64,000 bases of DNA, from positions 1 through 64,000 of the forward strand of contig NZ_BMSF01000025.1 of the NCBI RefSeq assembly GCF_014649015.1, given 5' to 3'. The notes below the pieces were generated by a model that was not told the origin of the DNA, did no database searches, and saw nothing but the letters and a program-made list of their open reading frames with translations. Each line of letters begins with the position of its first letter. Positions within the stretch are counted from its first letter, which is position 1. Both the position numbers and the translations under genes were made by a program. The DNA comes from Streptomyces narbonensis (GTDB lineage Bacteria > Actinomycetota > Actinomycetes > Streptomycetales > Streptomycetaceae). This document shows, piece by piece, positions 1 through 12,150 of this stretch.

Positions 1-540
1 GGTGACCTGGGTCTTGCCGTCGGGACGCAGGTACGGGATGGTCCCGTTCTTGCGGACCTCGGTGAGGCGGCGCGAGAGGCGGTGCGCGATGTGGATCGGC
101 AGCGGCATCAGCTCGGGGGTCTCGTCCGAGGCGTAGCCGAACATCAGGCCCTGGTCGCCGGCGCCCTGCTTGTCGAGCTCGTCCTCGTCGCCCTCGACCC
201 GCTTCTCGTACGCGGTGTCCACACCCTGCGCGATGTCCGGGGACTGCGACCCGATGGACACCGACACGCCGCAGGAGGCGCCGTCGAAGCCCTTCTTCGA
301 GGAGTCGTACCCGATCTCCAGGATCTTGTTCCGGACGAGGGTGGGGATGTCGGCCCACGCCTTGGTGGTCACCTCGCCGGCGACGTGCACGAGACCGGTG
401 GTGATCAGCGTCTCGACGGCGACGCGCGAGGTGGGGTCCTCTCGCAGCAGTGCGTCGAGGATGGTGTCGCTGATCTGGTCAGCGATCTTGTCGGGGTGAC
501 CCTCGGTGACGGACTCCGAGGTGAACAGACGACGGGACAC
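1..540 (-). CDS. metK: S-adenosylmethionine synthetase (partial, N-terminal 180 codons)
   Basis: The enzyme makes S-adenosylmethionine from methionine and ATP in the cytoplasm. The first 180 codons lie in the window and the gene runs off the left edge. The translation starts MSRRLFTSESVTEGHPDKI, the family's N-terminal ATP-binding stretch, and later contains GASCGVSVSIGSQSPDIAQG and GAGDQGLMFGYA, both signature blocks of MetK. The start is GTG at 540. A GGGAG ribosome-binding site (complement of 547-551) ends 6 nt upstream. A TAGACT -10-like box (complement of 621-626) would give a leader of roughly 75 nt; no good -35 is visible. coaBC lies upstream in the same direction, 309 bp away. Confidence 0.97.
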   Translation of the reverse strand, partial: MSRRLFTSESVTEGHPDKIADQISDTILDALLREDPTSRVAVETLITTGLVHVAGEVTTKAWADIPTLVRNKILEIGYDSSKKGFDGASCGVSVSIGSQSPDIAQGVDTAYEKRVEGDEDELDKQGAGDQGLMFGYASDETPELMPLPIHIAHRLSRRLTEVRKNGTIPYLRPDGKTQVT

Positions 541-849
541 AACGCTCCCTGGGGTTGCAGCGGCTGCTGGCTACTCGATACGGACCGGCAGGGGGCTGCG
601 CCCCGCGACGTTCCACGAACAGTCTATCGGTCGTGCTCGGGCAATGGACCAGGTGTCTCGCCTGGCGAATGGTCCTGGGTGACCGGAACCGGCCTCCGGC
701 CCGGCGGAGGGGCTCCTGCAGGTGGGGCGTAAATCACTCGTGAGTCGGCGTTTCCCGTACCCGCGAGTCCGCCTTCCGGCCCCCCGCGGCACGCTTCCGC
801 AGGGTGACATCGCGCCGGCATCGGTCTCGTCCGGGCGGGGCGGGATCCG
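541..849. other. Intergenic region between coaBC and metK
   Basis: This 309 bp gap holds no convincing gene. It contains the metK ribosome-binding site, a possible metK -10 box (TAGACT, complement of 621-626), and short mutually exclusive pairings around 640-675 (CCAGG/CCTGG and GGACCA/TGGTCC). Those pairings would lie upstream of that -10. I see no recognisable SAM riboswitch core. Confidence 0.5.
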
Positions 850-2073
850 TCAGGTGGCGGTGGTCGCAGCGGGGCGCAGCAGCGGCAGGACGAGGTCCCA
901 GACCGTCTCGGCGAGGGCCTCCTTCGGCCCGTACGGGACGGGGGTCTCGGCGCCGTCCGCGGCGAGCACGACGGCCTCGTTCTCCTCGGAGCCGAAGGTC
1001 TTGCGCTCTCCGACCTCATTGACGACCAGCAGGTCACAGCCCTTGCGGCGGAGCTTCTCACGCCCGTTGGCGAGGACGTCGTCGGTCTCGGCGGCGAAGC
1101 CGACGACGATCTGGCCCGGCAGGGCGCGGTCGGCGGAGAGCTCGGCGAGGATGTCGGGATTGCGGACCAGCTCGACGGTGGGCGCTCCCCCGTCGTCCTT
1201 CTTCTTGATCTTCCCGGAGGCGTAGGCGGCCGGGCGGAAATCGGCCACGGCGGCGGCCATCACCACGGCGTCGGCGTCACCGGCCGCCTTGAGGACGGCC
1301 TCGCGGAGCTGGAGGGCGGTGCCGACGTGGACGACGTCGACCCCGGCGGGGTCGGGGATGCCGGTATTGGCCTCGACGAGCGTGACCCGGGCACCGCGCG
1401 CGGCGGCGGCCTTGGCGAGGGCGTAGCCCTGCTTGCCGGAGGAGCGGTTGCCCAGGTAGCGGACGGGGTCGAGCGGCTCACGGGTGCCGCCCGCGCTGAC
1501 GACGACGTGCCGTCCCGTGAGGTCCGGGGCGGCGGTGCCGCGCGCGAGGATCCTCCGGCAGACCTCGAAGATCTCGGCGGGGTCGGGCAGCCGGCCCTTG
1601 CCGGTGTCGACGCCGGTGAGACGGCCGACGGCGGGCTCGATGACGATCGCGCCGCGGCGGCGGAGCGTGGCCACGTTCTCCTGGGTGGCCGGGTGCTCCC
1701 ACATCTCGGTGTGCATCGCCGGGGCGAAGACGACCGGACAGCGTGCGGTGAGCAGCGTGTTGGTGAGGAGGTCGTCGGCGAGGCCGTGGGCGGCCTTGGC
1801 GAGCATGTCGGCGGTGGCGGGGGCGACGACGACGAGGTCGGCGGCCTGGCCGATCCGCACGTGCGGCACCTCGTGGACCGACTCCCACACCTCGGTCGAC
1901 ACGGGGTTCCCGGAGAGCGCGGACCAAGTCGCCTCGCCGACGAAGTGGAGGGCCGAGTCGGTGGGCACGACGCGCACGTCGTGGCCCGACTCGGTGAGTC
2001 GGCGCAGCAGCTCGCAGGCCTTGTAGGCGGCGATGCCGCCGCTGACGCCCAGAACGACCTTCGGCTTCGTCAC
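850..2073 (-). CDS. coaBC: Bifunctional phosphopantothenoylcysteine decarboxylase / phosphopantothenate-cysteine ligase
   Basis: CoaBC joins 4'-phosphopantothenate to cysteine and then decarboxylates it, two steps of coenzyme A synthesis. The N-terminal half (residues about 1-185) is the FMN-dependent CoaC flavodoxin-like domain. It opens with KVVLGVSGGIAAYKACELL and carries the PAMHTEMW substrate clamp, a variant of PxMNxxMW. The C-terminal half is CoaB, with SAGGTREPLDPVRYLGNRSS and the KIKKKDDG lysine motif. I chose GTG at 2073 (VTKPKVV) because GGGGAG (complement of 2082-2087) lies 8 nt upstream. GTG codons at 2076 and 2082 are alternatives, and the frame stays open to 2121. The protein is 407 aa, normal for the family. 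Transcription is probably separate from rpoZ, whose terminator lies just upstream. Confidence 0.95.
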   Translation of the reverse strand: MTKPKVVLGVSGGIAAYKACELLRRLTESGHDVRVVPTDSALHFVGEATWSALSGNPVSTEVWESVHEVPHVRIGQAADLVVVAPATADMLAKAAHGLADDLLTNTLLTARCPVVFAPAMHTEMWEHPATQENVATLRRRGAIVIEPAVGRLTGVDTGKGRLPDPAEIFEVCRRILARGTAAPDLTGRHVVVSAGGTREPLDPVRYLGNRSSGKQGYALAKAAAARGARVTLVEANTGIPDPAGVDVVHVGTALQLREAVLKAAGDADAVVMAAAVADFRPAAYASGKIKKKDDGGAPTVELVRNPDILAELSADRALPGQIVVGFAAETDDVLANGREKLRRKGCDLLVVNEVGERKTFGSEENEAVVLAADGAETPVPYGPKEALAETVWDLVLPLLRPAATTAT

Positions 2074-2120
2074 CACTGCCACTCCCCGCACTCGGATGCC
2101 TACGACTCCATGAGACACCA

Positions 2121-2149
2121 AAGGCCCGGCGGTTGTTCCGCCGGGCCTT
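2121..2149 (-). terminator. Terminator hairpin after rpoZ
   Basis: A perfect 12-bp stem (2121-2132 with 2138-2149) has a 5-nt loop. It begins 20 bp past the rpoZ stop and sits upstream of coaBC, so it probably ends the mihF-gmk-rpoZ transcript. There is no long U-run, which is usual in Streptomyces. Confidence 0.8.
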
Positions 2150-2169
2150 CGGTGACAAGCGTTACGTGC

Positions 2170-2442
2170 TTACTGCGCCGGGCCCTCGATGGCCTCGGAC
2201 GTCAGCAGACCCGCGTTGATCTCCCGCAGGGCGATCGAGAGCGGCTTCTCGTGGACGTGGGTGTCGACGAGCGGACCCACGTACTCCAGCAGGCCCTCGC
2301 CGAGCTGGGAGTAGTACGCGTTGATCTGACGCGCGCGCTTGGCCGCGTAGATCACGAGGCTGTACTTCGAGTCGGTTGCCTCGAGCAGCTCGTCGATCGG
2401 CGGGTTGATGATGCCCTCGGGCGCAGTCATGGAAGAGGACAC
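2170..2442 (-). CDS. rpoZ: RNA polymerase omega subunit
   Basis: Omega helps assemble and stabilise RNA polymerase by holding the beta-prime subunit; in many bacteria it also contributes to ppGpp response. The 90-aa product contains PPIDELLEATDSKYSLVIYA and AAKRARQINAYY, the conserved omega core that contacts beta-prime. The length matches actinobacterial omega. It follows gmk by 53 bp in the same direction, the usual gmk-rpoZ pairing, and ends at a strong hairpin. relA, encoding the ppGpp synthetase, lies in the same window. Confidence 0.97.
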   Translation of the reverse strand: MSSSMTAPEGIINPPIDELLEATDSKYSLVIYAAKRARQINAYYSQLGEGLLEYVGPLVDTHVHEKPLSIALREINAGLLTSEAIEGPAQ

Positions 2443-2495
2443 GCTCTACCTTCCGAAGATGGAGAAAAAATCAGACATGCTGTGAAGATCGGGGG

Positions 2496-3068
2496 TCATT
2501 CCCCAGTTGACAGCAGCATCAACGTTAGCAGCTCGCGTGCGACGTCCTCGACGGAGGTGTTGACGAGCGTGGTGTCGAACTCGGATTCGGCGGCCAGCTC
2601 GATCTTCGCCGCCGCCAGCCGGCGCTCGATGACCTCGGGCGACTCCGTGCCCCGGCCGGTGAGCCGGCGGACCAGCTCCTCCCAGCTCGGCGGGGCGAGG
2701 AAGACCAGCTGGGACTCGGGCATCGAGTCCTTGACCTGACGGGCGCCCTGGAGGTCGATCTCCAGAAGCACGGGCTCGCCCGAGTCGAGGCGGTCGAGGA
2801 CCGCGCGCCTCGGCGTGCCGTAGCGGTTGCCCGCGAACTCGGCCCACTCGAGGAGCTCGCCATTGGCGATCAGCTTGTCGAATTCGTCGTCCGTGACGAA
2901 GAAATAGTGGACGCCGTGCTTCTCGCCGGGGCGCGGCTTCCGTGTCGTGGCCGACACCGAGAGCCAGACCTCGGGGTGAACCTTGCGCATATGAGCGACG
3001 ACCGTGCTCTTACCGACCCCTGAGGGGCCGGAGAGCACGGTCAGCCGCGGACGTACCTCTGCTGCCAT
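2496..3068 (-). CDS. gmk: Guanylate kinase
   Basis: Guanylate kinase phosphorylates GMP to GDP with ATP. The P-loop GPSGVGKST is near residue 16, and VSATTRKPRPGEKHGVHYFF is the GMP-binding segment. EIDLQGARQV follows, and the lid/C-terminal region continues to residue 190, the normal length. The start ATG at 3068 gives MAAEVRPRLTVLSGP. The gene sits 49 bp after mihF and 53 bp before rpoZ, so the three are probably co-transcribed. Confidence 0.97.
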   Translation of the reverse strand: MAAEVRPRLTVLSGPSGVGKSTVVAHMRKVHPEVWLSVSATTRKPRPGEKHGVHYFFVTDDEFDKLIANGELLEWAEFAGNRYGTPRRAVLDRLDSGEPVLLEIDLQGARQVKDSMPESQLVFLAPPSWEELVRRLTGRGTESPEVIERRLAAAKIELAAESEFDTTLVNTSVEDVARELLTLMLLSTGE

Positions 3069-3117
3069 GCAGCGATTATTCCAGCTTTACCGGTGTGCCC
3101 GGGACGCGCGTCCCGGA

Positions 3118-3441
3118 TCAGGCGCCGGTGCTGCCGAACTCTCGCTCCAGGGAGGCGATCTGGTTGGAGCCGAGACCACGGACGCGGCGGCTCTCGGAGA
3201 TGCCGAGGCGCTCCATGATCTGCTTGGCGCGGACCTTGCCCACGCCGGGCAGGGACTCGAGCAGTGCGGAGACCTTCATCTTGCCGATGACGTCGTTCTC
3301 CTGCCCGGTCTTGATGACCTCGTGGAGCGAGGCGCCGGAGTGCTTGAGTCGATTCTTGACCTCGGCCCGCTCCCGGCGAGCCGCGGCGGCCTTCTCGAGC
3401 GCGGCTGCGCGCTGTTCAGGGGTAAGGGGCGGAAGAGCCAC
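3118..3441 (-). CDS. mihF: Actinobacterial integration host factor (mIHF/sIHF)
   Basis: This is a nucleoid-associated DNA-binding protein unique to actinobacteria and unrelated to the alpha/beta IHF of enteric bacteria. In Streptomyces it affects chromosome compaction, sporulation and antibiotic production. The 107-aa product starts at GTG 3441 (ALPPLTPEQRAAALEK). It has a basic alanine-rich N-terminal helix and a C-terminal helix-two-turn-helix, SLPGVGKVRAKQIMERLGI. The frame is open upstream to 3672, but that extension does not resemble the family, and a GAGGTG stretch precedes the GTG. A promoter about 110 nt upstream (3557-3585) fits this start. The gene heads a probable mihF-gmk-rpoZ unit. 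Confidence 0.95.
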   Translation of the reverse strand: MALPPLTPEQRAAALEKAAAARRERAEVKNRLKHSGASLHEVIKTGQENDVIGKMKVSALLESLPGVGKVRAKQIMERLGISESRRVRGLGSNQIASLEREFGSTGA

Positions 3442-3556
3442 GCCTACGTCACCTCGGATGTCGATCTGTCGGATACGGACCGGTGAGGAACCCAGCGCCC
3501 CACACCAGTGGAGCAACGTGCAACGGAGTGGCCGTTGAACGCCTGCTCTGCCCCGG

Positions 3557-3585
3557 AGACTAGCGGCCGAGGCCGCTCCAGTCAG
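3557..3585 (-). promoter_or_regulatory. Candidate mihF promoter
   Basis: On the minus strand a CTGACT -35 (complement of 3580-3585) and a TAGTCT -10 (complement of 3557-3562) are 17 bp apart, close to the Streptomyces HrdB consensus TTGAC-N17/18-TAnnnT. Transcription would begin near 3550, giving a leader of about 109 nt before the mihF GTG. Confidence 0.55.
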
Positions 3586-3594
3586 CGAGAACAG

Positions 3595-3636
3595 CGGAAA
3601 AGTCCTGGTCAGCATCGACCGACCAGGACTTTTCCG
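3595..3636. terminator. Long perfect inverted repeat between pyrF and mihF
   Basis: A 16-bp perfect stem (3595-3610 with 3621-3636) encloses a 10-nt loop. It lies 135 bp beyond the pyrF stop and 10 bp upstream of the mihF -35 box. The most likely role is factor-independent termination of the pyr operon. It has no U-run, and its lower half is A/T-rich compared with other hairpins here, so an operator or RNA-processing role is possible. Confidence 0.6.
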
Positions 3637-3771
3637 GCATAACGACCCGGTTTTGAGCCAAGTTTTCGTCAAGTGACCGGACGACCGGTGAGACGGTTCC
3701 TCCCAACGGGTCGTTTCAGCGGGCCGATCCGCTCCGACCTGCGGATTGACCGCGAGCCGGTGGGAGCGGGC

Positions 3772-4604
3772 TCACGCGTCGACGGCCGCGCGGATCTCGT
3801 CCGCGTACCGGTCCGCCGAGGCCCGCAGGGCGGACACGTCGGGACCGTGACGGAGAACACCCCGGCTGACGTTCGGGACGACGTTGCGGACGGCCGCGCC
3901 GAAGACGGCGGGGAGGTCGGCAGGTGTCGCGCCCTGGGCGCCGATGCCGGGGGCGAGGAGCGGCCCGTTGATGTCGAGGTCGAAGGAGGACAGGTCGCCG
4001 AGGGTGGCGCCGACGACCGCGCCGAAGGAGCCCATCGGGTCCTCCCCCGCGTTCTCCTCGGCAAGGTGCGCCAGCATGGTCGCGCCGATGGTGCGGCCGT
4101 CCTCGCGGACGGCCCGCTGGACCTCGGAGCCCTCCGGGTTCGAGGTGAGCGCCAGGACGAAGAGCCCGGCGCCGGACTCCCGGGCCAGGTCGACGGCCGG
4201 CTTCAGGGAGCCGTAGCCGAGGTACGGGGAGACCGTCAGGGCGTCCGAGAAGAGCGGGGAGTCCTTGCGCAGGAAGGCCTCCGCGTACGCGGCCATCGTG
4301 GAGCCGATGTCCCCGCGCTTGGCGTCCATGACGACCAGGGCGCCCGCGGTGCGCAGGTCGGCGACGGCGCGCTCCAGGACGGCGACGCCGCGCGAGCCGA
4401 AGCGCTCGAAGAAGGCGGCCTGCGGCTTGAAGACGGCGACGGTGCCGGCGAGCGCCTCGACGACCGTGAAGGTGAAGCGCTCCAGGCCGGCGATGTCGTC
4501 GGTCAGGCCCCAGGAGTCGAGCAGGGCGGCGTGCGGGTCGATGCCGACGCAGAGCGGGCCGCGCTCGTCCATGGCGGAGCGCAGGCGGGTACCGAAGGAG
4601 AGCG

Positions 4605-4608
<4 letters not shown>
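3772..4608 (-). CDS. pyrF: Orotidine 5'-phosphate decarboxylase
   Basis: PyrF decarboxylates OMP to UMP, the last step of de novo UMP synthesis. The 278-aa size and the sequence place it in the long (type 2) OMPDC family of actinobacteria. GPLCVGIDPHAALL is near the N-terminus, and VVMDAKRGDIGSTMAAYAEA contains the catalytic Lys/Asp set. LAPGIGAQG closes the phosphate-binding part. The ATG overlaps the pyrD stop by 4 bp (4605-4608), so the genes are translationally coupled. It is the last gene of the pyr operon and is followed by an inverted repeat. Confidence 0.96.
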
Positions 4609-5723
<1,115 letters not shown>

Positions 5724-5749
5724 GCGGGAGGTCCAGGTGTGCTCATGAA

Positions 5750-5784
5750 GAGGGGGACACCGCGGTGTCTCCGGTGTCCCCCTC
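5750..5784 (-). terminator. Intercistronic hairpin between carB and pyrD
   Basis: A 13-bp perfect stem (5750-5762 with 5772-5784) with a 9-nt loop starts 14 bp after the carB stop and ends 26 bp before the pyrD start. The segment 5756-5769 is also a perfect 14-bp palindrome, an alternative fold. It may reduce read-through from carB to pyrD or protect the upstream mRNA 3' end. Confidence 0.65.
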
Positions 5785-5798
5785 GTTCGTACGGGCTG

Positions 5799-9099
<3,301 letters not shown>

Positions 9100-9107
<8 letters not shown>

Positions 9108-10263
9108 GCTCGGCCTCCATGAGGTCTACGAAGCGGTCGAAGAGGTACGCGGCGTCGTGCGGACCCGCGGCCGCCTCGGGGTGGTACTGGACGGAGAAGG
9201 CCGGCTGGTCGAGCAGCTGGAGGCCTTCCACCACGTCGTCGTTCAGGCACACGTGGGAGACCTCGGCGCGCCCGAAGGGGGTGTCGGAGATCTTGTCGAG
9301 AGGCGCGTCGACGGCGAAGCCGTGGTTGTGCGCGGTGACCTCGACCTTGCCGGTGGTGCGGTCCTGGACCGGCTGGTTGATGCCGCGGTGGCCGTACTTC
9401 AGCTTGTAGGTGCCGAAGCCGAGGGCGCGACCGAGGATCTGGTTGCCGAAGCAGATGCCGAAGAGCGGGGTCTTGCGCTCCAGGACGGCGCGCATGACGG
9501 CGACGGGGCCGTCGGCGGTGGCCGGGTCGCCCGGGCCGTTGGAAAAGAAGACGCCGTCCGGGTTCACCGCGTAGATGTCCTCGGCGGTGGCGGTGGCGGG
9601 CAGCACGTGGACCTCGATGCCGCGCTCGGCCATCCGGTGGGGCGTCATGCCCTTGATGCCGAGGTCGACGGCGGCGACGGTGAACTTCTTCGTGCCGATC
9701 GCGGGGACGACGTACGTCTCCTTGGTGGCGACCTCTGCGGAGAGGTTCGCGCCCTTCATCTGGGGCTGCTCCTGCACCTTGGCGAGGAGGGCCTCGTCGC
9801 GGACGCCGGTCCAGGCCTCGCCGGAGAAGATGCCGACGCGCATGGCGCCGCGCTCGCGCAGGTGGCGGGTGAGGGCGCGGGTGTCGATGCCGGAGATGCC
9901 GACGACGCCCTGGCGCTCCAGCTCCTCGTCCAGCGAGCGCTGGGCGCGCCAGTTGGAGGAGACGCGGGCGGGGTCGCGGACGACGTAGCCGGAGACCCAG
10001 ATGCGGCCGGACTCGGGGTCCTCGTCGTTGACGCCGGTGTTGCCGACGTGCGGGGCGGTCATGACGACGACCTGGCGGTGGTACGACGGGTCGGTGAGGG
10101 TCTCCTGGTAGCCGGTCATGCCGGTGGAGAACACGGCCTCGCCGAAGGTCTCCCCCACGGCCCCGTAGGCGCGGCCGCGGAAGATGCGGCCGTCCTCCAG
10201 GACGAGTACGGCGGGAGCAGCCTTCTGCCTCTGAGAGGCGACTCCCTGGATGGAGGTCGTCAT
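9100..10263 (-). CDS. carA: Carbamoyl-phosphate synthase, small (glutaminase) subunit
   Basis: CarA hydrolyses glutamine and channels ammonia to CarB. The N-terminal CPSase_sm_chain domain contains LEDGRIFRGRAYG and VFSTGMTGYQETLTDPSY. The C-terminal class I glutamine amidotransferase has the nucleophile elbow PLFGICFGNQILGRALG and a terminal SVQYHPEAAAGP holding the His-Glu of the triad. I chose ATG 10263 (MTTSIQGVASQ) over upstream in-frame codons. It overlaps the stop of the preceding gene as ATGA, and the 387-aa product fits the family. The upstream extension would run antisense-style through the neighbouring gene. Confidence 0.97.
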
Positions 10264-10838
10264 CGTGCGATGCCTTCCGTCGTGGTGGTGTGGTTCATGG
10301 AGTTGAGGGCCTCGACCCAGGCGGTGTGCTCGGCCGCCCGGTCGGAGCGGAAGCCGGAGTCGAGCAGCTTCTCGCCGTGGGCCCAGGTGACGATCAGCAG
10401 GCCGCCCTCGGCGAGGACCTTGCCCGCGATGCCCTTGTCGAGGCGGGCCTCGCGCAGGGCCTCCGCCGGGATGAAGAAGTCGTTCGCACCGGGGCGCACG
10501 ACCGCGATTCCGGCGTCCGTGAGCGTCAGCTCGACGCGGCTGCGGGTGCCGAGGCCGTGGGCGACGATCCGGTCGAGCCACTGCCCGGCGGTCGTGGACC
10601 CGTGGTAGCGCCCGCTGAGAGTCAGTGTCGCCGCACCGGGAGCCTCCGGCGCGGTGGCCAGCTCGGGCAGGTCCGACTGGAGGCTGCCGCGCCACTTCCA
10701 GCCCTGGCGCATCAGCCAGTAGACGAGGACGACGAAGAGCAGCAGTCCGGCGACCCAGCCGATCCGTCCGGCCCAGTCGGTCACTTCCGCCGACTTCTGA
10801 TCCGCAGCCTCTGCGGCGATTGCGATGAGTGGTGTCAC
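10260..10838 (-). CDS. PH-like domain membrane protein inside the pyr operon
   Basis: The 192-aa product has one membrane segment (about residues 26-42, WVAGLLLFVVLVYWLM). A soluble domain of about 140 residues follows, with alternating beta-strand-like stretches (ATLTLSGRYHGST, SRVELTLTDAGIAVVRPG, GGLLIVTWAHGEKLLDSGF) and a final helix, ERTAWVEALN-like. This resembles the bacterial pleckstrin-homology fold; I infer the fold from pattern only. The start overlaps the pyrC stop as GTGA and the stop overlaps the carA start as ATGA, so it is translated in step with both. Homologues sit in this place in other Streptomyces as I recall. The function is unknown; a regulatory or membrane-tethering role for the pyr enzymes is a guess. 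Confidence 0.85.
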   Translation of the reverse strand: MTPLIAIAAEAADQKSAEVTDWAGRIGWVAGLLLFVVLVYWLMRQGWKWRGSLQSDLPELATAPEAPGAATLTLSGRYHGSTTAGQWLDRIVAHGLGTRSRVELTLTDAGIAVVRPGANDFFIPAEALREARLDKGIAGKVLAEGGLLIVTWAHGEKLLDSGFRSDRAAEHTAWVEALNSMNHTTTTEGIAR

Positions 10839-12148
10839 GCCAGCTTCCCGTCCACGACCGTTGCCCGGCCCCGCAGGATGGTGTGGGTGACGCGTCCCGG
10901 CAGCTCACGGCCCTCGTAGGGGGTGTTGCGGCTGCGGGAGGCGAAGCCCGCGGGGTCCACGACACCACGGTATGCCGGATCGAGCAGCGTCAGGTTCGCG
11001 GGCTCACCAGCCGAGACGGGTCGTCCGTGGCCGGTGGCCCGTCCGATGCGGGCCGGGGCGAAGGACATCCGGTCGGCGACGCCGGCCCAGTCGAGGAGGC
11101 CGGTCTCGACCATCGTCTGCTGGACGACGGAGAGGGCGGTCTCCAGGCCGACCATGCCCATGGCGGCGGCGGCCCACTCGCAGTCCTTGTCCTCGTGCGG
11201 GTGCGGGGCGTGGTCGGTGGCGACGATGTCGATCGTGCCGTCGGCCAGCGCCTCGCGCAGCGCGAGGACGTCCTTCTCGGTGCGCAGCGGCGGGTTGACC
11301 TTGTAGACGGGGTTGTACGAGCGGACCAGCTCGTCCGTGAGGAGGAGGTGGTGCGGGGTGACCTCGGCGGTGACGTCGATGCCGCGGGACTTGGCCCAGC
11401 GGACGATCTCGACGGAGCCGGCGGTGGAGAGGTGGCAGATGTGGACGCGGGAGCCGACGTGCTCGGCGAGGAGGACGTCGCGGGCGATGATCGACTCCTC
11501 GGCCACGGCCGGCCAGCCGCCGAGGCCGAGCTCCGCGGAGACGATGCCCTCGTTCATCTGGGCACCCTCGGTGAGGCGCGGCTCCTGGGCGTGCTGGGCG
11601 ACGACGCCGCCGAAGGCCTTCACGTACTCCAGGGCGCGGCGCATGATCACGGCGTCGTCGACGCACTTGCCGTCGTCGGAGAAGACGGTGACGCCGGCGG
11701 CGGAGTCGTTCATGGCGCCGAGCTCGGCGAGCTTCTTGCCCTCCAGGCCGACGGTGACGGCGCCGATGGGCTGGACGTCGCAGTAGCCGGACTGCTTGCC
11801 GAGGCGCCAGACCTGCTCGACGACGCCGGCGGTGTCGGCGACCGGGTGGGTGTTGGCCATGGCGAAGACGGCGGTGTAGCCGCCGGAGGCGGCGGCACGG
11901 GTGCCGGTGAGGACGGTCTCGGAGTCCTCGCGGCCGGGCTCGCGCAGGTGGGTGTGGAGGTCGACCAGGCCGGGCAGCAGGATCTGGCCCTCGGCCTCGA
12001 TCACCGTCGCGCCCTCGGCGGACAGGCCGGTTCCACTCCAGTCGATTTCGCCCTGCCGGGCGGTGGCCGCGATGGTCTCGCCGTCGATCAGGACGTCCTG
12101 GACCTCGCCACCGAGCACCTGCGCACCACGGATAAGGATCTTGCTCAT
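10835..12148 (-). CDS. pyrC: Dihydroorotase
   Basis: PyrC closes carbamoyl aspartate to dihydroorotate. It is a type I dihydroorotase of the amidohydrolase superfamily. LPGLVDLHTHLREPG carries the HxH zinc ligands, HICHLSTAGSVEIV and VTAEVTPHHLLLTD give later His ligands, and IVATDHAPHPHEDK holds the catalytic Asp. ATG at 12148 (MSKILIRGAQVLGG) is two bases after the pyrB stop. Much longer upstream open frame only shadows pyrB. The protein is 437 aa, typical of the class. Confidence 0.97.
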   Translation of the reverse strand: MSKILIRGAQVLGGEVQDVLIDGETIAATARQGEIDWSGTGLSAEGATVIEAEGQILLPGLVDLHTHLREPGREDSETVLTGTRAAASGGYTAVFAMANTHPVADTAGVVEQVWRLGKQSGYCDVQPIGAVTVGLEGKKLAELGAMNDSAAGVTVFSDDGKCVDDAVIMRRALEYVKAFGGVVAQHAQEPRLTEGAQMNEGIVSAELGLGGWPAVAEESIIARDVLLAEHVGSRVHICHLSTAGSVEIVRWAKSRGIDVTAEVTPHHLLLTDELVRSYNPVYKVNPPLRTEKDVLALREALADGTIDIVATDHAPHPHEDKDCEWAAAAMGMVGLETALSVVQQTMVETGLLDWAGVADRMSFAPARIGRATGHGRPVSAGEPANLTLLDPAYRGVVDPAGFASRSRNTPYEGRELPGRVTHTILRGRATVVDGKLA

Positions 12149-12150
12149 GA

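Larger units (their letters stand above)
3442..3771. other. Intergenic region between pyrF and mihF
   Basis: This 330 bp gap carries the mihF promoter and leader and a long inverted repeat (3595-3636). Codon bias and similarity give no sign of a gene here. Confidence 0.6.

Noticed and set aside
541..849. A SAM-sensing riboswitch in the metK leader
   Set aside because: Only short competing stems are visible, they lie upstream of the best -10 box, and no SAM-I, II, III or IV core is recognisable.
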